Shown one piece after another: positions 24,506-33,586 of a stretch of 64,000 nucleotides of DNA. The stretch is from contig NZ_JABXKL010000009.1 of NCBI RefSeq assembly GCF_017114995.1, forward strand, positions 1 through 64,000, read 5' to 3'. The notes beneath the pieces are model-generated. The model was not told the DNA's origin. It searched no databases and saw nothing but the letters and a program-made list of their open reading frames with translations. Made by a program: the position numbers and the translations under genes. The number at the start of each line of letters is the position of its first letter. Position 1 is the first letter of the stretch. The DNA is from Nostoc sp. NMS9 (GTDB lineage: Bacteria; Cyanobacteriota; Cyanobacteriia; Cyanobacteriales; Nostocaceae).

Positions 24506-27247
24506 TTAGCTACCATAACATTGAATTGGGTTCTGTCTGGAAGTGTGAGGAGTAGCGGTGGATGAATTAGCACTGAGGACTATTTGTCCAAATGCGTTTA
24601 GCGTTGCACCTGTGGCTTCAACAATGCGTTTGGGAGTGGAAATAGTTGGTTTACTAGTAACAGGTGGTAAGGAACGGTTGTTGTTGCGGGGTTTAAGGGA
24701 TACCCAATCTATTTGGACTGCATCAGGAGTGAGAATGTCTTTAGGATTGGGTGGTAAACCGCCGCGTCCAGCGATCACAAATCGGTTTTGGGCGTAACCA
24801 GGACTGTAGCAACCTTGGGCTAACTTGGTATCAACTGGTGTTGTTGGCAATTCGCTTAATCCCTGGTTGGGGTCAACATAGGGCGTGTTTAATGTGACCT
24901 TTCCAGTTGCAACAATGTCACTTTCTAAGGTTTGCTGTTTCCGAAATTGAGTGCCAAAAATTCCTTGGGCATTGACTTGAATATTACTACCAGGAGTTCG
25001 CCCGAAGCCATTGGCAATAATATCACTGTTCTCGGAGGGGACAGCGACTAAGAATTTGGTGTCGATGTTTATATTGCCGTCAAGTCCATTATTACCAGCA
25101 ACACCACTAGTGGCAGAGATTAAACCCTGATAACGTAAGATAAGTAAATTTTCTATATTTAGCTGAATATTTCCACCCTGACCTGTTCTGGATTCTGCAA
25201 ATACACCCGTAGGTAAGCCATTGCTATTGATTCCATTTACTAAAAATTTATCGGTGGCTTGAATTGTTATAGTACCTGCATTTCCTTCTCCAAAACTGCT
25301 GGCAACTAATTGAGCGCCGCTCTTAAGTGTTAGTTCATTTGTGGTAATTCCAATGGTTCCGGCATTTCCCACTGCCTTTTCTTCCACTGCACTAAAAACA
25401 CCACTTGATAAACCACTGATATCATTACCACTAAATACTGCATTCTGAGTCTTAAGATTGATACTACCTGCATTTCCTTTGCCAAAGGTGCTAGTAGTCA
25501 GTCGAGCGCCATTAGTGATACTGAGTAAATCAGATGTGATGTTTATATCTCCACTACTACCTAAAGTATTTGGGTTGATAGTTTGTTCGCGAGGCTCAAT
25601 TGTGACTGTGGGACGCCGAGAGTCATCAAAATTTACTTTAATGATTGGCGCGGTTGTAGAACCTAGTGTGCTGAAGATGGCAGCATCTGCAAGAGAAACA
25701 GCATCTTTTGCACTCACTGTCACATTCCCTGCATCCCCTTGTCCAGAAGTTGAGGCAGTAAGTTGAGCGCGATCGCTCAACGAGAAGGAACCAGAATCGA
25801 TAGTAATGTTACCCCCATTGCCAAGTGTCCCCGTTTGCACACTGCTGCTAATCCCACTCTTCAAACCGTTTTTCTCCCCAGCAATATCAACAGCGCCAGT
25901 AACATTAACATTGACATTCCCCGCATCCCCCTGTGCTGCTGGCTGGGTAGCAGATGCACCACGAGTAATGGTTAGCAGTTGAGCGCCATCAATTAGTGAT
26001 AGTGTTGCAGCCTTGATGTCGATATTACCTCCCTTACCTACACCCCCTGATTCCACCGTGCTGAGGATGAAAGCATTATCTGCAAAAGAAACAGCATCTC
26101 GTGCCCGCACTGTCACATTCCCTGCATTGCCTTGTCCAGAGGTTGAGGCAGCAAGTTGAGCGCCATCGCGTAACGAGAACGAACCAGAATCGATAGTAAT
26201 ATTACCCCCATTGCCAAGTGACCCAGAAAGCACAAGATTGTAAACTCTGCTCCGATCAGCAACTAAGATTGCCCCGGTAGCATTCAGTGTAATATCTCCT
26301 GCAACAGTTTCAGGTGTCCCCAAACCTTCCTTAATACCAGCAAATAGGACACTTTCTCTTACAATCGCTAGACTCCTGGCATTGACTGCAATATTACCGC
26401 CACCAGCACCTTCTACATATATACCTGCTTGATTGGTGAGGGATACCGACGCTCGCTCAACATTAGAAGGAAATCTTAAGCTGAGATTATCGCCATCTAC
26501 ACCCAGCAAGACACTACCAGGTTCTGCCAATCCTCCTAACTCAACTTGCCCACCATAAGCATTTAATTGTCCCCCATCCATGCTGACATTACCACCCACC
26601 AGCAATAAGCTTTTTCCATTTGGTACTTGTAAACCAAATGCGTCAAAGCCTGCTGGATCTGTTCCTGCTGGTGCTACTGAGTTATTTATAATCGGTGCGT
26701 TTTGATTAAACAGCAATGCTGAAGGATCAATAGTCAATAACGGGGAAGGGATATTTTTCTCAGTAGCGCTAAAAAATCCGATATTTCCAAATTGCAGTGC
26801 ATTAGCTGTACTTGCCAGAAAAGAACCACGAATATTTAAGCTGGCATTCTGACCAAAAATAATCCCATTTGGATTAATCAGAAACAGGTTAGCCTTACCA
26901 CGAGCGCGAATTAACCCATCAATATTAGAAACTGACCCACCCGTAACTCGGCTAATGATATTTTTAATATCTGCAACATTATTATTAAAAGAAGCAGTGT
27001 CACCAGTAGGCACAGAAAACTCGCCAAAACTGTGAAACAAATTATATCCTGCTTGCGTTCCTCCAGTAATATTGAAGATGTTCCCATCCCTTGTAACCCT
27101 AGAGTTATTAGGCAAGCTGGTATCCGGGGTAATTTGGGCAAAAACACGCTCTTGCAAAGAGGCAATTAACACACTTCCCACCAAGCAACTGACTGATATT
27201 ACAAATTTACTACACCAACACCGCCAATTTTGAGTTATCCCTGACAT
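24506..27247 (-). CDS. Two-partner-secretion exoprotein (FHA N-terminal domain)
   Basis: 913-aa exported protein. Seen: a signal peptide (VISVSCLVGSVLIASLQERVFAQ), then the TPS/haemagglutination-activity domain with NIFNITGGTQAGYNLFHSF and INPNGIIFGQNA. A long beta-helical body follows, rich in GxGGNITIDSGSFSLRDGAQL- and GDAGNVTVSAKDAVSLAD-like repeats, and then a proline-rich C-terminal tail. Known: the TPS domain is recognised by a TpsB outer-membrane pore, and the body forms a beta-helix on the surface. No TpsB gene lies in the window. Internal repeat pairs around 25680-26190 suggest repeat expansion. An alternative start in the same frame would not change the signal peptide. Confidence 0.92.
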   Translation of the reverse strand: MSGITQNWRCWCSKFVISVSCLVGSVLIASLQERVFAQITPDTSLPNNSRVTRDGNIFNITGGTQAGYNLFHSFGEFSVPTGDTASFNNNVADIKNIISRVTGGSVSNIDGLIRARGKANLFLINPNGIIFGQNASLNIRGSFLASTANALQFGNIGFFSATEKNIPSPLLTIDPSALLFNQNAPIINNSVAPAGTDPAGFDAFGLQVPNGKSLLLVGGNVSMDGGQLNAYGGQVELGGLAEPGSVLLGVDGDNLSLRFPSNVERASVSLTNQAGIYVEGAGGGNIAVNARSLAIVRESVLFAGIKEGLGTPETVAGDITLNATGAILVADRSRVYNLVLSGSLGNGGNITIDSGSFSLRDGAQLAASTSGQGNAGNVTVRARDAVSFADNAFILSTVESGGVGKGGNIDIKAATLSLIDGAQLLTITRGASATQPAAQGDAGNVNVNVTGAVDIAGEKNGLKSGISSSVQTGTLGNGGNITIDSGSFSLSDRAQLTASTSGQGDAGNVTVSAKDAVSLADAAIFSTLGSTTAPIIKVNFDDSRRPTVTIEPREQTINPNTLGSSGDINITSDLLSITNGARLTTSTFGKGNAGSINLKTQNAVFSGNDISGLSSGVFSAVEEKAVGNAGTIGITTNELTLKSGAQLVASSFGEGNAGTITIQATDKFLVNGINSNGLPTGVFAESRTGQGGNIQLNIENLLILRYQGLISATSGVAGNNGLDGNINIDTKFLVAVPSENSDIIANGFGRTPGSNIQVNAQGIFGTQFRKQQTLESDIVATGKVTLNTPYVDPNQGLSELPTTPVDTKLAQGCYSPGYAQNRFVIAGRGGLPPNPKDILTPDAVQIDWVSLKPRNNNRSLPPVTSKPTISTPKRIVEATGATLNAFGQIVLSANSSTATPHTSRQNPIQCYGS

Positions 27248-27521
27248 AGCACCCCTAATAAATCAGTAACTTCACCGTGTGACCGAATAATTAATAATTC
27301 ACGTTTAATGTGAATTAAGTGTTGAAACCCTTGTAATTGCGTTGATAATTCCAAAATTATGATTTTGGACAATCTCAAAACCTTTACGGTACAAGAGGCG
27401 TTTTTAATTCACATCAGGCGTGAATTATGAATTATATAGTGCGATCGCCTAAGTTGTTGCTCTGCCAAAGCAGCGATATCTAACAACAAATCGCTTTGCG
27501 TCTACGCACTCCCCAACAAAC

Positions 27522-27668
27522 TGAAGCGGTTTTTCTCGCAACGGGAGTGGTCTTCCTCGCAACGGGAGTGGTCTTCCTCGTGACGGGAGTGGTCTTCCTC
27601 GCGACGGGAGCGGTCTCTCTCGTGACGGAAGCGGTCTTCCTCGTGACGGGAGCGGTCTTCCTCGTGAC
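27522..27668. repeat. Tandem array of seven 21-bp units
   Basis: Unit close to ACGGGAGTGGTCTTCCTCGCA, seven copies with small changes in every copy, with no interruption. Both strands have an open frame across it because 21 is a multiple of three (PSRGRPL on the minus strand, VFLATGV on the plus strand). Neither frame has family features or a credible start, so I treat it as a minisatellite rather than a gene. Confidence 0.85.
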
Positions 27669-27749
27669 AATTTACTCTCAAAGGATAAATAAAAAACTCA
27701 AAATGAGGCAGCAGATGATCAAGTTTCCTCCTGCTACCTCTACTTTTGC

Positions 27750-28481
27750 CTAACTGCTCAACGCTTTTAAAAATCGTTGCAAACTCTTAAACACACTGGG
27801 CTTTCTCGCAGGTGTCGCGTCTATTGTTTGCGGTTGTCCTTTTAAAACAATGAGATCCAAATCATCACCAGATGGTTTTGTGGGTAATTCGGCAATTCTT
27901 TGATATTCGCCGCCGGTTTCCAGCCAAACTTCCCACTGTCCTGGGTAGCAGCGATATAGGGCACTTTGATCGTCTATGGGGCGCACGTAATAGGCGGATT
28001 CAATAGTACTTATAAAGCGATCGCGGATTTTTCTGGCTGTATAACCAATGCCCACAACCCCAGAATCTTCTAAACGGGGATTTAACAAGACTAAAGGGCG
28101 ATCGCCTATTACTTCACACAGCTTTTCCAACTGCGGCACTTCTACAGATGTGGGGGCAATGAATAAGAAAATTTCATCCTCTGGCTGAATTTTTGTCTGC
28201 AAGGAAGCAGCCCTACCCGTACCAATATCCAAAATTTGAAATGGTGCATCTGCCCAATCACGACGGGCTAGGGCCGCAGCCCCAGCGTCAGCAAAGAAAA
28301 TCTTCAAATGGGAATCATAATCTGTAAACGCTGGCAGAAATTGTTCCGCTACCGGCATAAACTTCAGTTCTGGGAATAGGAATTCAACTTGTAAGCGAGT
28401 ACAGCCATCTGCAAGGGCAGCTTGAACGGCTACACGGGATTGGGCGATCGCATCTTCAAGACTATTTGGAAGTTCACTCAT
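27750..28481 (-). CDS. DUF1995 family protein
   Basis: 243-aa soluble protein. Seen: PNSLEDAIAQSRVAVQAALADG followed by LQVEFLFPELKFMPVAEQFL, and a middle IADQ/LLNPRLEDSGVVGIGYTAR region, the pattern of DUF1995, a family found in cyanobacteria and plastids (the plant relative LPA3 affects photosystem II accumulation). A direct role here is inference. The C-terminal about 30 residues are basic and variable. It is a single gene, opposite in direction to the following PRC-barrel cluster. Confidence 0.88.
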   Translation of the reverse strand: MSELPNSLEDAIAQSRVAVQAALADGCTRLQVEFLFPELKFMPVAEQFLPAFTDYDSHLKIFFADAGAAALARRDWADAPFQILDIGTGRAASLQTKIQPEDEIFLFIAPTSVEVPQLEKLCEVIGDRPLVLLNPRLEDSGVVGIGYTARKIRDRFISTIESAYYVRPIDDQSALYRCYPGQWEVWLETGGEYQRIAELPTKPSGDDLDLIVLKGQPQTIDATPARKPSVFKSLQRFLKALSS

Positions 28482-28717
28482 AATCTGTATGGTTCTGTAA
28501 TGTCTACTCTCATTGTTTCAGTATTGGCTCTTAATTAGGACTTACGCAGACGAGATCGCCCAATCCCCTTAAAACGCAGGGCTGTTTCACTTGAGTATTC
28601 CCCTAATAATATAAATCCTCAAATATCTCCATTGAACTCAGTCGCCAGCAGGAGGATACTTAACTCAATATTTTTTACACTTGTAAATAAACCTTATAAA
28701 CAACTTAGGAACAGCGT

Positions 28718-29530
28718 ATGCCTCTTCATAAACTTGAACATTTTGACCAAAATTATCGAGATACTTTTGGCGGAGACGACCTGAAAGCGCTGGATCTTTA
28801 TACTGACGGAGGAGACAGAGTTGGCTCAGTTGCTGACGTTTTAGTTGATGATGATGGTCATTTTCGGTATTTAATTATTGATATCAGCTTAGATTTTGTT
28901 AGCAAGAAAATCTTACTACCAATTGGTCTTTGCCGGATCAGTTATCCAGAAAGACGTGTCTATGTTAATGGGTTAAGCAGACAGCAAATAGAAGGTTTAC
29001 CCGATCATACAGAAGACGCGATTGTTAATAATGATTACGAAGAAAAGGTACGTAGTGTATTTCGTTCTCCAACTAGCGGTGTGACTTCCGATCGCGATAC
29101 ATACAATTACCAAAAAGATCCAGATTTGTATGGGTTGAATGAGCAATCTCATCAAACTTTTAAACTCTATGAAGAACGATTAATTGCCAACAAACACCGC
29201 ATCAAAACCGGAGAAGTAACGGTTGGTAAGCATATTGAAACAGAAACTGTACGCGTTACAGTACCCGTTCAAAAAGAACGAGTTCTGATTGAGCGAGTTA
29301 CGCCAACAGAAGCAGGAAAGGTTGTAAATTCTAATGAACTTCAGTTTCAAGAAGGGGAAGTAGCACGCATAGAAGTGTATGAAGAAACGCCTGAGATACA
29401 TAAAGAAGCATTTGTGCGTGAAGAAGTTCGGGTGAAGAAAGTAGTAGAACGGGACACTGTGGAAGCACAAGACACTATTCGTCGAGAAGAGTTAGATGTT
29501 GATACTGCGGGGAATGTACATGTGCAATAA
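28718..29530 (+). CDS. PRC-barrel and DUF2382 stress protein (YsnF/AvaK-like), copy 1
   Basis: 270-aa protein. Seen: an N-terminal PRC-barrel (residues about 18-85, GDRVGSVADVLVDDDGHFRYLIIDI). A linker leads to a C-terminal DUF2382 domain (about 150-255) with LYEERLIANKHRIKTGEVTVGKH and PVQKERVLIERVTP, ending in charged EVRVKKVVERDTV repeats. Known: AvaK in Anabaena variabilis is an akinete marker protein with this architecture; in other bacteria the family is associated with general stress. It is the first of three related genes in a row on the same strand. Confidence 0.9.
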   Translation: MPLHKLEHFDQNYRDTFGGDDLKALDLYTDGGDRVGSVADVLVDDDGHFRYLIIDISLDFVSKKILLPIGLCRISYPERRVYVNGLSRQQIEGLPDHTEDAIVNNDYEEKVRSVFRSPTSGVTSDRDTYNYQKDPDLYGLNEQSHQTFKLYEERLIANKHRIKTGEVTVGKHIETETVRVTVPVQKERVLIERVTPTEAGKVVNSNELQFQEGEVARIEVYEETPEIHKEAFVREEVRVKKVVERDTVEAQDTIRREELDVDTAGNVHVQ

Positions 29531-29989
29531 TATGGTGTTACTGCACATGAAGCTATTTAATTAGCTGGGTTATAAATTTGTTTGATAGATTTATCTAAAA
29601 ATAATCATGCAGGCAAAGTTAATTTTTATCTCTGCCTGTGTTTTTTATTCAATAACAAGATTCTCGACTTTCTAAAAAGTCGGGAATCTTAACATTCAAA
29701 AAAATTATATTTTGAGAAACCATGCACAGATCCAAAGATACAAAACTTTGCAGTGAGAATCTTAATATATCTGGTGAATCCCGTGTACTAAAGCTAGACA
29801 TATCTTTACAAAAGTAAAGCGAGATGCTCCCAATTTCGTGTCTCTAGTTAGCCATATCAATCAAAATTCTCTATAACTTTCGGTTATTTAACCTTGGAAA
29901 TAATTCATTCGGCAGAAGGATGTATAAAAATAAATAAATGTCTAGTTTAGTTATTAGGAGATGACAAAAAATATTTGAGGTTAAACATA
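29531..29989. other. Spacer between PRC-barrel genes 1 and 2
   Basis: 460 bases: a hairpin at 29657-29690 and then an AT-rich stretch with the leader of the second gene. The length suggests that the two genes have separate promoters. Confidence 0.4.
29657..29690 (+). terminator. Hairpin after PRC-barrel gene 1
   Basis: AAGATTC.CGACTT and AAGTCG.GAATCTT arms around a short AT loop, 130 bases past the stop. Related in sequence to the hairpins at 5024 and 35660. No T-run follows, so termination is only likely. Confidence 0.5.
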
Positions 29990-30895
29990 ATGGTTCTTTA
30001 CAAATTAGAAGATTTTGAGCCTAGCTATCAAGAGAGCTTTGATGGTCATGACATTAAAGGGCTGGGTGTATATACACAGGGAACTGATGAAAAAGTTGGT
30101 ACTGTTAGCGATGTTTTAGTTGATGAAGAAGGTCATTTTCGCTATCTAGTTGTTGACTTAGGCTTCTGGATTTTTGGTAAAAAAGTATTACTACCAATTG
30201 GCCGCGCCCGTATCGATTATAACATCGATCGCGTTTACACAATTGGCTTGACTAGAGAGCAAGCTGAAGATTTGCCTGAGTTCAATGAACGTCAAACCCT
30301 TGATTACGACTATGAAGAACGGGTGCGTGGCGTATATCGCCAACCCACAGACTACAACCTTCCTGTAGAAGCTGCAGCACCATTAGACCCTTTAGCAGGA
30401 TTAGATCCTTTAGGATCGCCTGTAGTACCATTAGGTACAACTCCTACTTACGCCCGTGATAGCTATACTTACGAAAATGAGCCTGCTTTATACGGGTTAA
30501 ATGAGCAAGATCATCAAACTCTAAGATTGTATGAAGAACGGCTGATTGCCAGCAAACGACGCCAAAAAACTGGAGAAGTAACGATTGGCAAGCATGTTGA
30601 AACTGATACCGCACGGATTGCAGTGCCAGTAGAAAGAGAACGAGTTGTGATTGAGCGTGTAACTCCAGCAGATGCGGGTACGGCTGTTTCTGGGCGCGAA
30701 GCAGACTTTCGTGAAGGCGAAGTTGCTCGTATAGAAATCCATGAAGAAACTCCTGATATTCGCAAAGAAGCATTTTTGCGTGAAGAAGTCAGAGTTAGAA
30801 AAGTGGTCGATCAAGAAACAGTTGAAACTCAAGAAACCGTGCGTCGTGAAGAGTTAGATGTTAATTCTGGTAATCTTCCGATTGAAGAACGCTAA
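29990..30895 (+). CDS. PRC-barrel and DUF2382 stress protein (AvaK-like), copy 2
   Basis: 301-aa paralogue of the preceding gene with the same order of domains: PRC-barrel (EKVGTVSDVLVDEEGHFRYLVVDL), a longer linker rich in Pro/Leu (LDPLAGLDPLGSPVVPLG), then DUF2382 (EERLIASKRRQKTGEVTIGKH, PVERERVVIERVTP) and a charged tail. I choose ATG 29990; the longer frame from TTG adds only five residues. The high similarity to copy 1, including VNGL/TIGL-RxQ after the barrel, indicates tandem duplication. Expression under desiccation or akinete formation is inference from AvaK. Confidence 0.9.
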   Translation: MVLYKLEDFEPSYQESFDGHDIKGLGVYTQGTDEKVGTVSDVLVDEEGHFRYLVVDLGFWIFGKKVLLPIGRARIDYNIDRVYTIGLTREQAEDLPEFNERQTLDYDYEERVRGVYRQPTDYNLPVEAAAPLDPLAGLDPLGSPVVPLGTTPTYARDSYTYENEPALYGLNEQDHQTLRLYEERLIASKRRQKTGEVTIGKHVETDTARIAVPVERERVVIERVTPADAGTAVSGREADFREGEVARIEIHEETPDIRKEAFLREEVRVRKVVDQETVETQETVRREELDVNSGNLPIEER

Positions 30896-31139
30896 CTAAA
30901 TATAGTCATTAGTTAATAGCTAATGACTAATAATATTAATTCTATACAGTACAGGTGAGGCTGTTGAATTAGCTTTACCTGTGCTTACAATAGCTGATAC
31001 CACTTAGGATTTTTGATTGCAAATATTACTCTGGATATGAGTTGGATAAATCCATCGATCGCAAATATTTTCTAAATGGTATCCAGATGATTAATACATT
31101 TAATTTAGCTAAGTAGAAAGCAGTTAGTAAACTTTCCAG

Positions 31140-32033
31140 ATGAATAGCCAAACTATGGCAAAAAACACTTTACAGGCAAAGGGTAATTCTCACACTATCT
31201 CCTCGCTGGCAGATTTAAGAAAGAAGGTGAACAATTTTGCTGTGTTTGATAATCAAGGTCAGCTAGTAGGAGTGGTTCATGATTTAATTGTGGATGGTAA
31301 TCGTCGGCTAAACCTCGTTATATCTAACCAGGCTAATCAAAAAACTGCTGAATATAGCCAGCAGTTAGCTGATACACATCCTTCTTTATTTCAGTTGCAG
31401 AGCCAGAGAATAAAAAAAATAGACAAGCCCACTCAATCTGTTTTCATAGACTTAAACAAATCAGAAATTGAATATATGCCTGAATATTTAGAATCAGAAA
31501 CACCAGGCGATTTTAACTCAACTGAGCAGCTAGCTAACAATCAAATTACAAATAGCCCAGTTGAGTCATTAAATAATTTAGAACAGGTTCCTGAAGAACA
31601 GATTATTCGTCTACTAGAAGAACGACTATTTGTTGAAAGCAGTAAGCGTAAAGTTGGTGAGGTAATTGTTCGCAAAGTAATTGAAACTCGGATGGTACAA
31701 GTTCCTGTCCGGCGTGAAAGGCTGATTGTGGAACAAATTAGCCCAGAACACAAACAACTCGCAGAAATTGATTTAGGACAAGGAGAAATTACTGGCTTTG
31801 ACTTGGCCGAAGTCGAAAAACTTGAAGCTACACATTTTGACAACGGTTTAACGGTAAGCGGCGAATTTAGCTCACCTAAAATTGCTAATTTATTATTGAA
31901 TGCGATCGCACTAGAACGAAATCACGGCTGCAAGCAGGTGCGTGTTACCATTACTGTTGAAGATGAGACACACCAGAAAAAATACCAGGAGTGGTTTGAT
32001 CGGTGTTCTAAAGGTCAATCACTAAAGTCATAA
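31140..32033 (+). CDS. DUF2382 stress protein with divergent PRC-like N-terminus, copy 3
   Basis: 297-aa protein. Seen: an N-terminal region with FDNQGQLVGVVHDLIVDGNRRLNLVIS, a degenerate PRC-barrel, then a central DUF2382-like segment (LLEERLFVESSKRKVGEVIVRKVIETRMVQVPVRRERLIVEQ). The last 60 residues form a different domain (FDNGLTVSGEFSSPKIANLLLNAIALERNHGCKQVRVTITVED). It is more diverged than copies 1 and 2. It is followed by a strong terminator at 32059. Confidence 0.85.
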   Translation: MNSQTMAKNTLQAKGNSHTISSLADLRKKVNNFAVFDNQGQLVGVVHDLIVDGNRRLNLVISNQANQKTAEYSQQLADTHPSLFQLQSQRIKKIDKPTQSVFIDLNKSEIEYMPEYLESETPGDFNSTEQLANNQITNSPVESLNNLEQVPEEQIIRLLEERLFVESSKRKVGEVIVRKVIETRMVQVPVRRERLIVEQISPEHKQLAEIDLGQGEITGFDLAEVEKLEATHFDNGLTVSGEFSSPKIANLLLNAIALERNHGCKQVRVTITVEDETHQKKYQEWFDRCSKGQSLKS

Positions 32034-32058
32034 CAATAAGTTTCTAGCAGATAAATTA

Positions 32059-32089
32059 GTAGGGTGGGCATTGCACACCCTATTTTTTT
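32059..32089 (+). terminator. Rho-independent terminator
   Basis: TAGGGTG and CACCCTA arms around a short loop, followed at once by seven Ts, 26 bases after the copy-3 stop. This is the clearest intrinsic terminator in the window and separates the stress genes from the potassium channel. Confidence 0.85.
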
Positions 32090-32210
32090 GCTGATTTAAG
32101 AAAAGAAAGTTTAAATTTCCACTCCCCACTCCCCACTTGTCTAGAGTGAATGTCTCTAAAGCAACTTAATTTACAATACTAAGCAGTTGCCGTTCTTTTG
32201 GCTACTTGCA

Positions 32211-33125
32211 ATGAAATTTCGACTGAAGAGACTTTCACTCAAGAAACGACACCGTCCGATCTCACCGATTAAGATTCAAGTTCAAGATGGAAAATTTGAG
32301 ATTATAGGTATGGGTGCATGGCATTCCTACTGGCGCGATCCTTATCATCTGCTGCTAACGATTCCCTGGACTGGCTTTCTGCTCCTGATTTGTACTTTCT
32401 ATGTAACTATTAATGCTCTATTTGCCCTAGCTTACTTGATAGGAGGAGATTGTATTGCCAACGCCCGACCTGGCTCTTTTTTAGATGTCTTTTTCTTTAG
32501 TGTGCAAACCCTAGCATCTATTGGCTATGGGGCAATGTATCCGAAAACAACTTACGCCAACATTATTGTCACGATTGAAGCAATGATCGGTTTGGTGGGA
32601 ATTGCTGTGATGACAGGACTAGCGTTTGCTCGATTCTCTCGGCCTACAGCCCGTGTACTCTTTAGCCGTGTTGCTGTCATTACAGCTCATAATGCGATGC
32701 CGACTCTCATATTTCGCAGCGCTAATAAGCGTCGCAATACGATTCTGGAAGCGCAGATGCGAGTCTACTTGATGCGCGACGAAGTAACCCTAGAAGGACA
32801 GTTCATGCGTCGGTTCCACGATCTCAAACTGGTGAGGAACCAAACACCTAGCTTCACGTTAAGCTGGTCAGTGATGCATGTCATTGATGAGTTTAGTCCT
32901 TTATATGGAATGACACCAGAATCGTTAAGCCAGACAAATACTATACTGATTGTCTCTTTGAGTGGCATTGATGAAACGGTTGCCCAAGTCGTCCATGCCC
33001 GTCATAGCTATAGTGCGAATGAGATTTTATGGAACAATCAATTTGTCGATATCTTTTACCACACACCCGATGGAAATCGCTACATTGATTACAACCGCTT
33101 CCACGATGTTTTACCTTTAGAGTGA
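32211..33125 (+). CDS. Inward-rectifier-type potassium channel (KirBac-like)
   Basis: 304-aa membrane protein. Seen: an amphipathic slide-helix region SYWRDPYHLLLTIPW (near residue 45), outer helix, pore helix and filter TLASIGYGAMYP, inner helix with the gating-glycine stretch VGIAVMTGLAFARFSRP, and a C-terminal immunoglobulin-like cytoplasmic domain (LMRDEVTLEGQFMRRFHDL, DEFSPLYGMTPESL). This is the KirBac order. The residue after GYG is Ala rather than the common Asp. I prefer ATG 32211 over the upstream TTG, since the nine extra residues would break the basic start. It probably conducts potassium across the plasma membrane; proximity to stress proteins suggests a part in osmotic adaptation, which is inference. 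Confidence 0.93.
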   Translation: MKFRLKRLSLKKRHRPISPIKIQVQDGKFEIIGMGAWHSYWRDPYHLLLTIPWTGFLLLICTFYVTINALFALAYLIGGDCIANARPGSFLDVFFFSVQTLASIGYGAMYPKTTYANIIVTIEAMIGLVGIAVMTGLAFARFSRPTARVLFSRVAVITAHNAMPTLIFRSANKRRNTILEAQMRVYLMRDEVTLEGQFMRRFHDLKLVRNQTPSFTLSWSVMHVIDEFSPLYGMTPESLSQTNTILIVSLSGIDETVAQVVHARHSYSANEILWNNQFVDIFYHTPDGNRYIDYNRFHDVLPLE

Positions 33126-33145
33126 AGGGATTAAATTTCTGAAAG

Positions 33146-33340
33146 TTACTCGGAAGTCTCATTGAGTGGTGGTTGTAAGGGTTTAACGACCACCCGGCCA
33201 TTTTCAATTACAGTACAACTTTTAACCGTGCTCTTACTGTGGTTAACTGGCACATCCTGGCACTGGTTTTGGTGGGAGATATTTTGCTCTTGTTGTTGGT
33301 TGAGGACGACAACACAACAGGCGCAGGAAGCAAAGGACAT
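33146..33340 (-). CDS. Possible small cysteine-rich protein
   Basis: 64-residue frame on the minus strand starting ATG 33340 with a CACC-containing N-terminus (SFASCACCVVVLNQQ) and ending in a neutral Pro-rich tail. A frame of similar length exists on the opposite strand, so coding cannot be decided. I recognise no family. It lies tail-to-tail with the channel gene, 20 bases apart. Confidence 0.35.
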   Translation of the reverse strand: MSFASCACCVVVLNQQQEQNISHQNQCQDVPVNHSKSTVKSCTVIENGRVVVKPLQPPLNETSE

Positions 33341-33586
33341 ATAACTTAATTTTGATCTCTCTATATCTATTATCGCGCTACTGATGCTGTTTGACTGAAA
33401 AATTTGTTACTCATGTATTTTGATTATTCAAAGCTCCTGTCAAATTTATGGTAAGTACTTGCTTTATTGTGCTTCTAGCCTGTTTGATATATCCAAACCA
33501 ATTAAACAGGAAAGCGGTTATAGATCCCGCCCCGCTTTCCTACCTGCCCAAACTTGTTTGCCAGGGTTAGATAGTGGGTTTTTCTA

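Noticed and set aside
33162..33344. 60-codon plus-strand frame after the potassium channel
   Set aside because: Non-ATG start, Trp/Cys-rich hydrophobic composition without family; the opposite frame is only slightly better.
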